Below, piece after piece: positions 24,930 to 34,940 of a stretch of DNA of 64,000 nucleotides (position 1 is its first letter; each line of letters opens with the position of its first letter). The DNA is from Erythrobacter sp. (lineage in GTDB: Bacteria; Pseudomonadota; Alphaproteobacteria; Sphingomonadales; Sphingomonadaceae). The stretch lies in assembly GCA_025698865.1 (NCBI GenBank), contig JAILWQ010000007.1:1-64000 (forward strand), read 5' to 3'. Made by a program: the position numbers and the translations under genes. The notes beneath the pieces are model-generated. The model searched no databases, was not told the origin of the DNA, and saw only the letters and a list, made by a program, of their open reading frames with translations.

Positions 24930-27322
24930 AGTTCTCGCTCGAATGGCTGCGCTATTTCCTCGACACCGATGCCTCGGTGCAGGAGATCGCCGGCGCGCTC
25001 AACCGCATCGGTCACGAGGTCGAGGGGATCGAGGACCCGGCCGACAAGCTCGCCGGTTTCCGCGTCGCCAAGGTGCTGATCGCCGCGCCGCATCCCGATG
25101 CGGACAAGTTGCAGGTGCTTTCGGTCGACACCGGGGCCGATATCAATGGGGGCGATCCGCTGACCGTGGTCTGCGGCGCGCCCAATGCGCGTGCCGGAAT
25201 GAAGGGCGTGCTCGGCCTGCCCGGCGCGGTCGTGCCCGCCAACGGCATGGAATTGCGAAAGAGCGCGATCCGCGGCGTCGAATCGAACGGCATGATGTGC
25301 TCGGTGCGCGAGCTCGAACTCGGCGACGAGCATGACGGCATCATCGAACTGCCCGAGGATGCGCCGGTCGGCACGGCCTTCGCCGACTACAGCGACGCCT
25401 CGCCCGTGTTCGACGTGGCGATCACGCCCAACCGGCCCGACTGCATGGGCGTGCTTGGCATCGCCCGCGATCTCGCGGCGTCAGGATTGGGGACGCTCAA
25501 GCCGTTGACGACCGAGGCGGTCGAGGGCGCGGGCGCCGCTCCCGATATCCGTATCGAGGACGATCAGGGCTGCCCGGCCTTCTACGCCCGCGTGGTGAGA
25601 GGCGTGACCAACAAGGCCAGCCCCGGCTGGATGCAGCGCCGGTTGAACGCCGCGGGCCAGCGCCCGATCAGCGCGCTGGTCGACTGCACCAACTACCTGA
25701 TGCTCGCCTTCGGGCGCCCGGCGCATGTCTATGATCTGGCGAAGCTCTCGGGCGCGCTGGTCGCCCGCAAGGCCAGCGAAGGCGAGACCATCGAGGCGCT
25801 GAACGAGAAGGCCTACACGCTCGATTCCACCATGACCGTGATCGCCGATGAGACGCAGGTCCACGACATCGGCGGCATCATGGGCGGCGAGCATTCGGGC
25901 GCGAGCGAAGGCACCACCGACGTGCTGCTCGAAATCGCCTATTTCGACCCCGAGGCGATCGGGGTGACGGGCCGCAAGCTCGGCATCGCCAGCGATGCGC
26001 GCACGCGTTTCGAGCGGGGCGTCGATCCGGCCTTCCTCGACGAGGGGCTGGCGATCCTGACCGATCTGATCGTCAAGACCTGCGGCGGCACGCCGGGCGC
26101 AGTTACCCGCGCGGGCGAACCCCCGGTCGAGCGCAAGATCGTCGCCTTCGACCCGGCGCTGACGGAGAGCCTCGGCGGGGTCGAAGTGGCGGACAGCGAG
26201 CAGCGCCGCATTCTCGAAGCGCTCGATTTCGAAGTCGGTGCGGACTGGCAGGTCGCCTGCCCGCCGCGCCGTCACGATATCGAGGGGCCGGCCGATCTGG
26301 TCGAGGAAATCGTGCGCATATACGGGCTCGACAAGGTCGAGAGCGTGCCGCTGCCACGCATGGAAGGGGTGGCGAAGCCGACCGCCTCGCCGCTCCAATT
26401 GGCCGAACGCAAGCTGCGCCGCGCCGCGGCGGCGCGCGGGCTGAACGAGGCAGTGACCTGGAGCTTCCTTCCGGTCGAAGAGGCCGAGCATTTTGCCGAC
26501 GGCGCCGAGTTGTGGGTGCTCGACAATCCGATCAGTGAAGACATGAAGGCGATGCGCCCCTCGCTGCTGCCCGGCCTGTTGACCGCGGCCAAGCGCAACG
26601 CCGATCGGGGGGCTGACGGTTCGCGCCTCTTCGAGATCGGTCGCCGCTATTTCCGGGGATCGAACGGCGCGAGCGACGAGAAGCCGACGCTGGCCGTGGT
26701 TCTCGCGGGCCAGAAAACCGCGCGCGGCTGGGCTGATGGCAAGGCGCAAGGGTTCGATGCCTACGACGCGAAGGCCGAGGCCATGGCTCTGCTCGAAGCG
26801 GCGGGCGCTCCGGTCGACAATCTCATGGTGATGGGTGATGTCGGGGCGCAGTTCCATCCGGGCCAGTCCGCGACCTTGCGGCTCGGACCGAAGAACGTGC
26901 TCGCCCGCTTCGGCGCGCTGCATCCGGCAACGCTGAAGGCCTTCGATCTGGGCGGTCCTGCGGTGGCAGTGGAAATCTATCTCGACGCGATCCCGGCGAA
27001 GAAGAATGCGAGCTTTGCGCGCCCCGCCTACGCGCCGCCCGCCTTGCAGGCGATCACTCGCGATTTCGCTTTCCTCGTCCCCGTCGATCTTGCGGCGGGC
27101 GATCTGGTGCGTGCGGTGCGCGGTGCGGACAAGCAGGCGGTGACCGACGCTCGCGTGTTCGACGTGTTCGCGGGGGCGGGCGTGCCCGAGGGCCGCAAGT
27201 CCGTCGCGGTCGAAGTCACGCTCCAGCCGGGCGAAAAGAGCTTCACCGATGCCGAGATCAAAGCGCTGTCGGACAGGATCGTCGCCGCTGCCGCCAAGCA
27301 GGGCGCGGAGTTGAGAGGCTGA
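24926..27322 (+). CDS. pheT: Phenylalanine--tRNA ligase beta subunit
   Basis: The 798-residue protein starts [17 protein letters not shown] at an ATG overlapping pheS. It carries the N-terminal EMAP/tRNA-binding-like domain, the B3/B4 editing module, B5 (KADD-like segments) and a C-terminal ferredoxin-fold anticodon-binding domain ending [23 protein letters not shown]. Length and order are normal. A YdfG-like gene follows after two bases. Confidence 0.97.
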   Translation: MKFSLEWLRYFLDTDASVQEIAGALNRIGHEVEGIEDPADKLAGFRVAKVLIAAPHPDADKLQVLSVDTGADINGGDPLTVVCGAPNARAGMKGVLGLPGAVVPANGMELRKSAIRGVESNGMMCSVRELELGDEHDGIIELPEDAPVGTAFADYSDASPVFDVAITPNRPDCMGVLGIARDLAASGLGTLKPLTTEAVEGAGAAPDIRIEDDQGCPAFYARVVRGVTNKASPGWMQRRLNAAGQRPISALVDCTNYLMLAFGRPAHVYDLAKLSGALVARKASEGETIEALNEKAYTLDSTMTVIADETQVHDIGGIMGGEHSGASEGTTDVLLEIAYFDPEAIGVTGRKLGIASDARTRFERGVDPAFLDEGLAILTDLIVKTCGGTPGAVTRAGEPPVERKIVAFDPALTESLGGVEVADSEQRRILEALDFEVGADWQVACPPRRHDIEGPADLVEEIVRIYGLDKVESVPLPRMEGVAKPTASPLQLAERKLRRAAAARGLNEAVTWSFLPVEEAEHFADGAELWVLDNPISEDMKAMRPSLLPGLLTAAKRNADRGADGSRLFEIGRRYFRGSNGASDEKPTLAVVLAGQKTARGWADGKAQGFDAYDAKAEAMALLEAAGAPVDNLMVMGDVGAQFHPGQSATLRLGPKNVLARFGALHPATLKAFDLGGPAVAVEIYLDAIPAKKNASFARPAYAPPALQAITRDFAFLVPVDLAAGDLVRAVRGADKQAVTDARVFDVFAGAGVPEGRKSVAVEVTLQPGEKSFTDAEIKALSDRIVAAAAKQGAELRG

Positions 27323-27324
27323 GC

Positions 27325-28071
27325 ATGACCAGAACCGCATTCGTGACCGGCGCCACCTCCGGCATCGGCGAAGCCACCGTCCGCGCGCTGGTCGCGAGCG
27401 GCTGGCGCTGCGTCGCGACCGGGCGCCGCGCAGAGCGGCTCGACGCGCTGGTCGAGGAACTGGGCGCGGACAAGGTCCACCCGGCGGTGTTCGACGTGCG
27501 CGAGGAGGCGGCGATGAATGTCGCCATCGCCGCGTTGCCGGGCGAATTCGCCGATATCGACCTGCTGGTGAACAATGCCGGCCTCGCGCAGGGGCTGAAA
27601 CCGGCGCAGGATGCCGACCTTGCCGACTGGCAGACCATGATCGACACCAATGTGACGGCCATGGTCCGGCTGACGCGCAAGCTTCTGCCGGGCCTGATCG
27701 AGCGCAAGGGCGCGATCATCGCGATCGGTTCTGTCGCGGGCAGCTACGTCTATCCCGGCGGCAACGTCTATGCCGGGTCCAAGGCCTTTGCCAATCACTT
27801 CACGTTGGCTCTGCGCGCCGATCTCCATGGCACCGGCGTGCGGGTGACCAGCATCGAGCCGGGCATGGTCGAGACCGAATTCACGCTGGTGCGCACGGGC
27901 AGCCAGGAAGCCTCGGACGATCTCTATCGTGGGTCCGACCCGATGACGGGCGAGGACATCGCCAGGACCATTCGCTGGATCGCCGAACTGCCGCCGCATC
28001 TCAACATCAACCGCATCGAACTGATGCCGGTCAGCCAGGACTTCGCCGGGTTCCGGGTGGCCCGGGACTGA
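27325..28071 (+). CDS. NADP-dependent 3-hydroxy acid dehydrogenase, YdfG-like SDR
   Basis: The 248-residue SDR has TGATSGIG (9-16), NNAGLAQGLKPAQ, the catalytic Ser in IAIGSVAGSYVYPGG, YAGSK, and the C-terminus LPPHLNINRIELMPVSQDFAGF. The last block is characteristic of the YdfG family, which oxidises L-allo-threonine, serine and 3-hydroxy acids or reduces malonic semialdehyde. It is probably co-transcribed with pheST upstream and prfC downstream by proximity only. Confidence 0.9.
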   Translation: MTRTAFVTGATSGIGEATVRALVASGWRCVATGRRAERLDALVEELGADKVHPAVFDVREEAAMNVAIAALPGEFADIDLLVNNAGLAQGLKPAQDADLADWQTMIDTNVTAMVRLTRKLLPGLIERKGAIIAIGSVAGSYVYPGGNVYAGSKAFANHFTLALRADLHGTGVRVTSIEPGMVETEFTLVRTGSQEASDDLYRGSDPMTGEDIARTIRWIAELPPHLNINRIELMPVSQDFAGFRVARD

Positions 28072-28075
28072 TCCA

Positions 28076-29599
28076 ATGACTTCCGAACGCCGCACATTCG
28101 CGATCATCTCGCACCCCGACGCGGGCAAGACCACGCTGACCGAGAAGCTGCTGCTGACCGGCGGCGCGATCCATCTCGCGGGCGAGGTCAAGGCGCGGGG
28201 ACAGGCCCGCCGTGCCCGTTCGGACTGGATGAAGATCGAGCAGCAGCGCGGGATTTCGGTCACGTCTAGCGTGATGACCTTCGAGCGCGAGGACATAACC
28301 TTCAATCTCCTCGACACGCCGGGGCACGAGGATTTCTCGGAAGACACCTACCGCACGCTGACCGCGGTCGATTCGGCGATCATGGTGATCGACGCGGCCA
28401 AGGGCATCGAGCCGCAGACGCGCAAGCTGTTCGAGGTCTGCCGCCTGCGCAGCGTGCCGATCATCACCTTCGTCAACAAGGTCGACCGCGAGGGGCGGCC
28501 GGTCTTCGAACTGCTCGACGAGATCGCCGACATGCTGGCATTGGACGTGAGCCCGCAGGCGTATCCGGTGGGCATGGGCGGCGAGTTCGAGGGCGTGCTC
28601 GACTTCGCCAGCGGCTGCGTCGCGCGGCCGGAGGGGCCATCGAAGGAGTTCAACGGCAAGCGCGACTGCGACCCCGCCATCCCCGACCGCTTCGCCGAGG
28701 AGATCGAGCTTGCGCGGATCGGCTATCCCGAATTCGACCTCGAGGCCTATCGCAACGGCGACCTGACGCCGGTCTATTTCGGATCGGCGCTGAAGAGCTT
28801 CGGCGTCACCGAGCTGATCGAGGCGATCGCGAAATACGCGCCGCCGCCGCGCCCGCAACCGGCGGGGGAGGATACGGTCGGCCCCGATCACGACGAGGTC
28901 ACCGGCTTCATCTTCAAGGTCCAGGCGAACATGGACCCCAACCACCGCGACCGCATCGCCTTCATGCGGCAGGTGTCGGGCACGTTCAAACGTGGCATGA
29001 AGCTGACCCCCAGCGGACTTGGCAAGCCGATCGCGATCCATTCGCCGATCCTGTTTTTCGCGCAGGACCGCGAGCTCGCCGACACCGCCCATCCCGGCGA
29101 CATCATCGGCATTCCCAATCACGGCACGCTGCGCGTGGGCGATACGCTTTCCGAAAAGAACGAATTGCGCTTCACCGGCCTGCCCAATTTCGCACCGGAG
29201 ATCCTGCGCCGCGTCCAGCTCGCCGATCCGACCAAGACCAAGCAGCTGCGCAAGGCGCTCGACGACCTGTCCGAAGAGGGTGTGATTCAGGTCTTCTATC
29301 CCGAGATCGGCGCGCAGTGGATCATCGGCGTGGTTGGCCAGCTCCAGCTCGAAGTGCTCGTCGCCCGGCTCGATGCCGAATACAAGGTGAAGGCCCATCT
29401 CGAAGCCTCGCCCTTCGCCACCGCCCGCTGGATCAAGGGCGACGAGAAGGCGGTGGAGGAATTCGAGAAGTTCAACCGCGCCAATCTGGCCAAGGACCGG
29501 GACGGGGACACCGTGTTCATGGCCAAGAGCCCGTGGGACGTGAACTACCAGCAGGAAAAGAATCCGGACCTCACCTTCTCCTCGACCAAGGAGCGCTAG
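28076..29599 (+). CDS. prfC: Peptide chain release factor 3
   Basis: This 507-residue translational GTPase recycles RF1/RF2 after termination. The G domain has ISHPDAGKTTLTEKLL (G1), the effector RGISVTSSV, DTPGHEDF (G3) and NKVDRE (G4). The middle and C-terminal blocks (HPGDIIGIPNHGTLRVGDTL, FAPEILRRVQLADPTKTKQL, GVVGQLQLEVL) are those of RF3, not EF-G. It is slightly shorter than the E. coli protein. Confidence 0.97.
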   Translation: MTSERRTFAIISHPDAGKTTLTEKLLLTGGAIHLAGEVKARGQARRARSDWMKIEQQRGISVTSSVMTFEREDITFNLLDTPGHEDFSEDTYRTLTAVDSAIMVIDAAKGIEPQTRKLFEVCRLRSVPIITFVNKVDREGRPVFELLDEIADMLALDVSPQAYPVGMGGEFEGVLDFASGCVARPEGPSKEFNGKRDCDPAIPDRFAEEIELARIGYPEFDLEAYRNGDLTPVYFGSALKSFGVTELIEAIAKYAPPPRPQPAGEDTVGPDHDEVTGFIFKVQANMDPNHRDRIAFMRQVSGTFKRGMKLTPSGLGKPIAIHSPILFFAQDRELADTAHPGDIIGIPNHGTLRVGDTLSEKNELRFTGLPNFAPEILRRVQLADPTKTKQLRKALDDLSEEGVIQVFYPEIGAQWIIGVVGQLQLEVLVARLDAEYKVKAHLEASPFATARWIKGDEKAVEEFEKFNRANLAKDRDGDTVFMAKSPWDVNYQQEKNPDLTFSSTKER

Positions 29600-29635
29600 C
29601 TTGCGGCCCGCGCCGCGCCGCGCCATGGAAGGGGC

Positions 29636-30517
29636 ATGAGCGGCGTTATCTCCGGTCCCGGACCGACCAAGCAGACCTTCATCTCGCAGCGGTTGCGGCT
29701 GAACTATCTCGACTGGGGCAACCCGGACGCACCGACGCTGGTGCTGGTCCATGGCGGCCGCGACCATGCGCGCAGCTGGGACTGGGTGGCGCAGCAGCTG
29801 CGCGAGGACTGGCACGTCATCGCCTTCGACCACCGCGGCCACGGCGATTCGGACTGGGTCAGCGACGGCAATTACCAGGTTGCCGACATGGTCTATGATC
29901 TGGCGCAGCTGATCCACCAGCAGGGCGAAACGCCGGTGACGATCGTCAGCCATTCCATGGGCGGAAACGTCGCCCTGCGCTACGCCGGGACCTTTCCCGA
30001 CACGGTTCGCAAGATCGTCGCGATCGAGGGGCTGGGGCCGAGCCCCAAGCGGCAGGCCGAGATGCGCGCCGATCCCTATCCGCAGCGCATGGCCGAATGG
30101 ATCGGCAAGAAGCGCGCGGCCTCCGCGCGGTCCCCGCGCAAGTATGACAGCATCGAAGCCGCCTTCGCCCGCATGATCGAGGAGAATTCCTACCTCACCG
30201 AAGCGCAGGCCCGGCACCTGACCCTGCACGGGGTCAACCGCAACGAAGACGGGACCTACAGCTGGAAGTTCGACCCCCATCTCAATGTCTGGATGGTCGA
30301 GGATGTCGCCGACGAGTTCGTCCACCAGACCTGGGCCGCGATCACGGCGCCGACCCTGCTGCTTTACGGCAAGGACAGCTGGGCCTCCAATCCGCAGGGC
30401 GACGGGCGGCTGGAGCAGTTCGCCAATGCCGAGGTGGTCGAGTTCGAGAATGCCGGACACTGGCTCCACCACGACCAGTTCGACCGGTTCATGGCCACCC
30501 TGCGCGACTTCCTCTGA
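29636..30517 (+). CDS. Alpha/beta-fold hydrolase
   Basis: The 293-residue protein has the oxyanion HGGRDHARSWDW (39-50), the nucleophile elbow SHSMGGN with Ser107, a probable acid in LLLYGKDSW and the catalytic His in GHWLHHDQFDRF near the C-terminus. It resembles esterase/epoxide-hydrolase-type enzymes of unknown substrate. No signal peptide, so cytoplasmic. It is followed 20 bases later by an EEP nuclease gene on the same strand. Confidence 0.88.
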   Translation: MSGVISGPGPTKQTFISQRLRLNYLDWGNPDAPTLVLVHGGRDHARSWDWVAQQLREDWHVIAFDHRGHGDSDWVSDGNYQVADMVYDLAQLIHQQGETPVTIVSHSMGGNVALRYAGTFPDTVRKIVAIEGLGPSPKRQAEMRADPYPQRMAEWIGKKRAASARSPRKYDSIEAAFARMIEENSYLTEAQARHLTLHGVNRNEDGTYSWKFDPHLNVWMVEDVADEFVHQTWAAITAPTLLLYGKDSWASNPQGDGRLEQFANAEVVEFENAGHWLHHDQFDRFMATLRDFL

Positions 30518-30537
30518 TCGCTGCGCGGGACCGCCCG

Positions 30538-31239
30538 ATGAAGATCCGATTCGCCAGCTACAACATTCACAAGGCCGTCGGCATGGACCGGCGGCGGGAT
30601 CCGGAACGGATCATGACGGTGCTGCGCGAGCTCGATGCCGACGTCATCGCCTTGCAGGAGGCCGACATGCGCTTCGGCGAGCGGGCGAGCGTACTGTCGC
30701 GCGCGCTGATCGACGATTTTCCCTGGCGTGTCGTACCGGTGGCCAAGCGCGCGCGCTCGATCGGCTGGCACGGCAATGCCCTGCTGGTCCGGCGCGGCAT
30801 GGAAATCGGCGAAAGCCACGCGATCGACCTTCCCACGCTGGAGCCGCGCGGGGCCGTGTGCGGATCGCTGACCACGGACGGCATGGCCTTCCACGCGATC
30901 GGCACGCATCTCGATCTGTCCGGCCTGCGCCGCCGCGACCAGGTCCGCGCACTCCTGCGCTTCGCCGACGAGAGCTGCCGCGAGGCGCCGACCGTCATCA
31001 TGGGCGATTTCAACCAATGGGGCCGGACGACCGGCGCCATGCGCGAATTCTCGGGCGACTGGCAGCTCATCACGCCCGGGCGCAGCTATCCCAGCCGGGC
31101 GCCGGTGGCGATCCTCGACCGGATCGTCGCCTGCGGGCGATGGAAACAGATTGGCAGCGGGGTTCATCGCTCCCCGCTGTCGACTGTGGCCTCCGACCAC
31201 CTCCCCGTCTTTGCCGATCTCGAGATGATCAAAAAGTAA
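30538..31239 (+). CDS. Endonuclease/exonuclease/phosphatase (EEP) family protein
   Basis: The 233-residue protein has the DNase I-like fold motifs: SYNIHKAVGMD (Asn/His metal site), IALQEADMRF with the metal Glu, GTHLDLSGLRRRDQ, MGDFNQW, and SDHLPVFADL with the terminal catalytic Asp-His. Substrates of this family range from DNA to phosphodiesters and phosphoinositides. The HKAVGMDRRRDPERI segment is typical of small bacterial members annotated as EEP proteins. No export signal. Confidence 0.9.
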   Translation: MKIRFASYNIHKAVGMDRRRDPERIMTVLRELDADVIALQEADMRFGERASVLSRALIDDFPWRVVPVAKRARSIGWHGNALLVRRGMEIGESHAIDLPTLEPRGAVCGSLTTDGMAFHAIGTHLDLSGLRRRDQVRALLRFADESCREAPTVIMGDFNQWGRTTGAMREFSGDWQLITPGRSYPSRAPVAILDRIVACGRWKQIGSGVHRSPLSTVASDHLPVFADLEMIKK

Positions 31240-31313
31240 CCACGCGTCCAATTTTTAATCATTGAGATTGCTTCCTTACACTGAATAGCACGATATTGCG
31301 CCGCAGCGTGTTT

Positions 31314-31328
31314 TGGCACGCCTTTTGC
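31314..31328 (+). promoter_or_regulatory. Sigma-54 promoter of glnK-amtB
   Basis: TGGCACG (31314-31320), four bases, then TTGC (31325-31328) match the -24/-12 consensus exactly, with GG and GC ten bases apart. The expected transcription start is about 31340, some 45 bases before the glnK ATG. This points to NtrC-type nitrogen control. I did not find a convincing NtrC dyad upstream. Confidence 0.9.
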
Positions 31329-31384
31329 TGCACTGGCGAATGCCGGGACGGGACCCTGGCATGGGCAGCGAGGGGCGAGGCCAC

Positions 31385-31723
31385 ATGAAATACATCATCG
31401 CCGTTATAAAGCCGTTCAAGCTCGACGAGGTGCGCGAGGCGCTGGGGAGCGTCGGCGTCGCCGGCATGACCGTGTCGGAGGTCAAGGGCTTCGGGCGGCA
31501 GAAGGGGCAGACCGAGATTTATCGCGGTGCCGAATATTCGACCAACATGCTGCCCAAGGTGAAGCTGGAGATCGCCGTCAGCGACGATCTCGCCGCCAAG
31601 GTGGTCGAGACGATCCAGCAGACCGGAAGCACCGAGGCGATCGGGGACGGCAAGATCTTCGTGCTCGATCTGGTGGAGGCAACGCGCATCCGCACCGGCG
31701 AAACCGGCGACACGGCACTATGA
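31385..31723 (+). CDS. glnK: P-II family nitrogen regulatory protein GlnK
   Basis: The 112-residue PII protein senses 2-oxoglutarate, ATP/ADP and uridylylation state. The T-loop has Tyr51 (YRGAEY), the uridylylation site; the B and C loops are TGSTEAIGDGKIFV and the RTGETG end. Position directly before amtB identifies it as GlnK, which plugs AmtB when nitrogen is plentiful. It lies behind a sigma-54 promoter. Confidence 0.96.
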   Translation: MKYIIAVIKPFKLDEVREALGSVGVAGMTVSEVKGFGRQKGQTEIYRGAEYSTNMLPKVKLEIAVSDDLAAKVVETIQQTGSTEAIGDGKIFVLDLVEATRIRTGETGDTAL

Positions 31724-31737
31724 CGGGGGGCATCGAC

Positions 31738-33117
31738 ATGAACAGCAGAGTTTTCCGCCGTGCGATCGCGCTCGGCACCACGCTGGTGGCAGGCGCATCC
31801 GCCAGCCTCGCCATAGCGCAGGAAGCGGCGCAGGCGACGACCGCGGAAGGCTCGCCGATCGCGGCCGCCACGGCCGAAGTCGCCGCCGCCGTGCCCAATC
31901 CGGGCAACAACGCCTGGATGATGACGGCGACGGTGCTTGTCCTGCTGATGATCCTGCCTGGCCTTGCCCTGTTCTATGGCGGTCTCACGCGATCCAAGAA
32001 CATGCTCTCGACCATCAGTCAGGTCGGCGGAGCAGCCTGCCTCGCCATGCTGATCTGGGTGATGTGGGGCTATGGCACGGCCTTCGGGCCGGAAGGCAAC
32101 GCCTTCTTCGCCTGGGGCAATTATTTCCTGAGCTCGGTCACGCCCGAAACCACGGCGGCGACCTTCTCCGACGAGGTTATCAGCGAATACGTCTTCGTCA
32201 GCTTCCAGATGACCTTCGCCGCGATCACCGCCGCGCTGGTGCTCGGCGCGACGGTGGAGCGGCTGAAGTTCTCCGCCGCGATGCTGTTCACCGCGATCTG
32301 GCTGACGATCGTCTATTTCCCCATCGCCCACATGGTCTGGGCGGGCGGCGGCCTGCTGTTCGAGATGGGCGCGCTCGACTTTGCCGGCGGAACGGTGGTG
32401 CATATCAATGCCGGTGTCTCGGCGCTGGTGCTGGCGATGTTCCTCGGCAAGCGGCGGGGCTATCCGGCCGAACCGATGCCGCCCCACAGCCTGACGCTGA
32501 CGCTGGTGGGCGCTGGCCTCCTCTGGGTGGGCTGGTTCGGCTTCAACGCGGGCAGCGAGCTCGAGGCGGACGGAATCGCGGGGCTCGCGATGATCAACAC
32601 ATTCGTCGCCACGGCGGCAGGCGCACTCGCCTGGATGCTGATGGAGCGCTTCGCGGGCCACAAGGGTTCGGCGCTGGGCTTCGCCTCGGGCCTGATCGCC
32701 GGCCTCGTCGCGGTGACGCCGGCGGCGGGCAACAGCGGACCCTTCGGCGCGATCGTGCTGGGGATCGTCGCTTCGGTCATCGCCTATTTCGCCGTCGCGA
32801 AGATCAAGGGCCGGCTTGGCTATGATGACGCGCTCGACGTGTTCGGCATTCACGGTGTCGCGGGCATCGTCGGCGCGATCGGGACGGGCATCGTCTATTC
32901 CCCCGCGCTGGGCGGGCCGGGCGATGCGGCGGAATACGCCATGGGGGCGCAGGTCACCACGCAGATCGTCGCGGTCGCCGTGGCGGTCGTCTGGGCGGCC
33001 GTCGGCACTGTCATCGCCGCTCTTCTGGTGCGGCTCCTCACCGGCCTCCGGGTCTCCGAAGAGGTCGAGCGCGAAGGCCTCGACATCGGCGAGCACGGGG
33101 AGCGCGCCTACAACTGA
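31738..33117 (+). CDS. amtB: Ammonium transporter AmtB
   Basis: The protein has 459 residues with an N-terminal signal peptide (about 1-24, cut after ASLAIAQ), an Ala-rich spacer and eleven membrane segments. Conserved Amt blocks include LALFYGGLTRSKNMLS, HMVWAGGGLLFEMGALDFAGGTVVH with the first pore His, GWFGFNAGS and DVFGIHGVAGIVGA with the second His. I prefer the ATG at 31738, preceded by a GGGGGG ribosome site; an ATG at 31720 overlaps the glnK stop and would add six residues before the signal sequence. A perfect terminator follows. Confidence 0.96.
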   Translation: MNSRVFRRAIALGTTLVAGASASLAIAQEAAQATTAEGSPIAAATAEVAAAVPNPGNNAWMMTATVLVLLMILPGLALFYGGLTRSKNMLSTISQVGGAACLAMLIWVMWGYGTAFGPEGNAFFAWGNYFLSSVTPETTAATFSDEVISEYVFVSFQMTFAAITAALVLGATVERLKFSAAMLFTAIWLTIVYFPIAHMVWAGGGLLFEMGALDFAGGTVVHINAGVSALVLAMFLGKRRGYPAEPMPPHSLTLTLVGAGLLWVGWFGFNAGSELEADGIAGLAMINTFVATAAGALAWMLMERFAGHKGSALGFASGLIAGLVAVTPAAGNSGPFGAIVLGIVASVIAYFAVAKIKGRLGYDDALDVFGIHGVAGIVGAIGTGIVYSPALGGPGDAAEYAMGAQVTTQIVAVAVAVVWAAVGTVIAALLVRLLTGLRVSEEVEREGLDIGEHGERAYN

Positions 33118-33214
33118 CTTCAAACGGATTACCGAATTGGCGGGATCGGGGGCCTCTCTCTCCTCTCCACTCTCGACCCGCCAATCCATGTTCCTCCTGC
33201 GAACATGCCTTTAC

Positions 33215-33245
33215 GGGCCGGAGCTCACGCTCCGGCCCTTTTTTT
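33215..33245 (+). terminator. Rho-independent terminator of glnK-amtB
   Basis: GGGCCGGAGC (33215-33224) and GCTCCGGCCC (33229-33238) form a perfect 10-bp stem with a 4-base loop, followed by seven T residues. Confidence 0.95.
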
Positions 33246-33330
33246 GTCTTCCTCGCGGGCTGTTCCTCCCTTTGATCGGGCCGCTGCGGGCGAACGGTCG
33301 CCCTCTGGCTGCCGCGACCAGGGTTCGATG

Positions 33331-34917
33331 TCAGGCGGCCAGCGCCCCGCCGACGAAATCGGCGCAGCGTTCGCCGATCATGATGCTCGGCGCGTTGGTG
33401 TTGCCCGAGACGAGGCGCGGCATCACGCTGGCATCGGCAACCCACAGCCCCTCGACCCCGCGCGCTTTCAGCCGCGGATCGACCACGCTGTCCGCATCAT
33501 CACCCATGCGGCAGGTGCCGACCGGGTGATAGACGGTGTCCGCCCGTTTGCGGATCAGTGCGTCGAGCGCCGCATCGTCGTGAAGGTCGACGGGATGGCG
33601 ATCCTGCGGCGCATAGACCTGCATCGGCAGTGCATCGACGATCCGGTGTGACAGCCGCACTCCGCGCCGCAGCACCTCCATGTCGCGATCGTCGGCAAGG
33701 AAGTTCGGATCGATCAGCGGCGCACTCGCAGCGTCGCGATCGGCGAGCCGCACCGTGCCCCGGCTCTCCGGCCTGAGCACGCAGGCGTGGAGCGAGAAGC
33801 CGTGCCCTTTCACCTTGGTCCGCCCGTGATCCTCCAGCATCGCCGGGACGAAATGCCATTGCACGTCGGGCGCTGGCGCATCGTCCATCACGGACCAGAA
33901 CCCGCCCGCCTCGGCATAGGGCGTGGTCATGATCCCCGTCCCGCGCCGCCGGTGCTCGAGGATCGCTCTGGCTACTCGCATCGTCCCCGCAAGGGAATCG
34001 CCGAAGAAGTCGCGGCTGCTGCTCTCCCAGCTCGAGACGTAGTCGATATGGTCCTGCAGATCGCTGCCGACCGCCGCCCGGTCCGCCTTCACCGCGATGC
34101 CGTGTTCGGCCAGATGGTCGCCCGGCCCGATGCCGGACAGCATCAGGATCTGCGGCGAATTGAACGCGCCCGCCGAAAGCACCACGCCGCCCCGCGCACG
34201 CACCGTCCGCTCGTGCCCGCCGACCGAATAAGTCACACCGCTGGCGCGCCCTTCCTCGATCTCGATCCGCTGGACGGTGACGCCGATGCGGGTGTCGAGA
34301 TTGCGCGACCGGCGCAGCGGCTCGACATAGGCGCGCGAGGCGGACCATCGCTGCCCGTCCTTCTGCGTGACCTGGAAGATGCCGAAGCCCGCCTGCTGCG
34401 CGCCGTTGAAATCGCGGTTTCGCGGCAATTGCAGCTGCGCGGCCGCTTCCACGAAGGCAAGGCTGCCGGGATTGCAATATCGCTGGTCCGAGACGGCCAG
34501 CGGTCCGTCGCCGCCGTGATATTCGTCGGCGCCGCGCTCGTTGCCTTCGGCGCGCTTGAAATAGGGCAGCACGTCCTCGTAGCTCCAGCCGGTGCAGCCG
34601 AGCCGCGCCCAGTTGTCGTAGTCCCAGGAATTCCCGCGAATGTAGATCATCGCATTGATGGCCGAGGACCCGCCGAGCCCGCGCCCGCGCGGCTGGTAGC
34701 CGGTGCGGCCGTTCAGCCCCTTCTGCGGCACGGTTTCGTAGCGATAGTTCATCTTCTCGTTGACGAAGGCGAGCATTCCGGGCGTCTTCACCTTGAAGGT
34801 GTCGTTGCGCCCGCCCGCCTCCAGCAGGCAGACGCTGCGCCCCCGCTCGGCTAGCCGTCCCGTCACCGCGCAACCCGCGCTGCCCCCGCCGATCACGACG
34901 ACGTCGAATTCATCCAT
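33331..34917 (-). CDS. GMC-family FAD oxidoreductase (choline dehydrogenase-like)
   Basis: The 528-residue protein has FAD-binding DVVVIGGGSAGCAVTGRLAE (5-24), the GMC signature GRGLGGSSAINAMIYIRG, GGVVLSAGAFNSPQIL, and the C-terminal active-site region VYHPVGTCRMG with the catalytic His plus a second His/Asn in VSGNTNAPSIMIGER. Members oxidise alcohols such as choline, PEG or aliphatic alcohols. No betaine genes are adjacent, so the substrate is unknown. It lies on the same strand as the sterol-desaturase gene, 23 bases downstream of it. Confidence 0.9.
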   Translation of the reverse strand: MDEFDVVVIGGGSAGCAVTGRLAERGRSVCLLEAGGRNDTFKVKTPGMLAFVNEKMNYRYETVPQKGLNGRTGYQPRGRGLGGSSAINAMIYIRGNSWDYDNWARLGCTGWSYEDVLPYFKRAEGNERGADEYHGGDGPLAVSDQRYCNPGSLAFVEAAAQLQLPRNRDFNGAQQAGFGIFQVTQKDGQRWSASRAYVEPLRRSRNLDTRIGVTVQRIEIEEGRASGVTYSVGGHERTVRARGGVVLSAGAFNSPQILMLSGIGPGDHLAEHGIAVKADRAAVGSDLQDHIDYVSSWESSSRDFFGDSLAGTMRVARAILEHRRRGTGIMTTPYAEAGGFWSVMDDAPAPDVQWHFVPAMLEDHGRTKVKGHGFSLHACVLRPESRGTVRLADRDAASAPLIDPNFLADDRDMEVLRRGVRLSHRIVDALPMQVYAPQDRHPVDLHDDAALDALIRKRADTVYHPVGTCRMGDDADSVVDPRLKARGVEGLWVADASVMPRLVSGNTNAPSIMIGERCADFVGGALAA

Positions 34918-34940
34918 GTCCTCTCCTCCTGAGGACGAGG

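Noticed and set aside
28031..30472. An 813-codon open frame on the minus strand
   Set aside because: It is antisense to prfC and the alpha/beta hydrolase, both of which have clear family motifs. High GC removes stops from the shadow frame, and its translation is His/Arg/Asp-rich without a recognisable domain.
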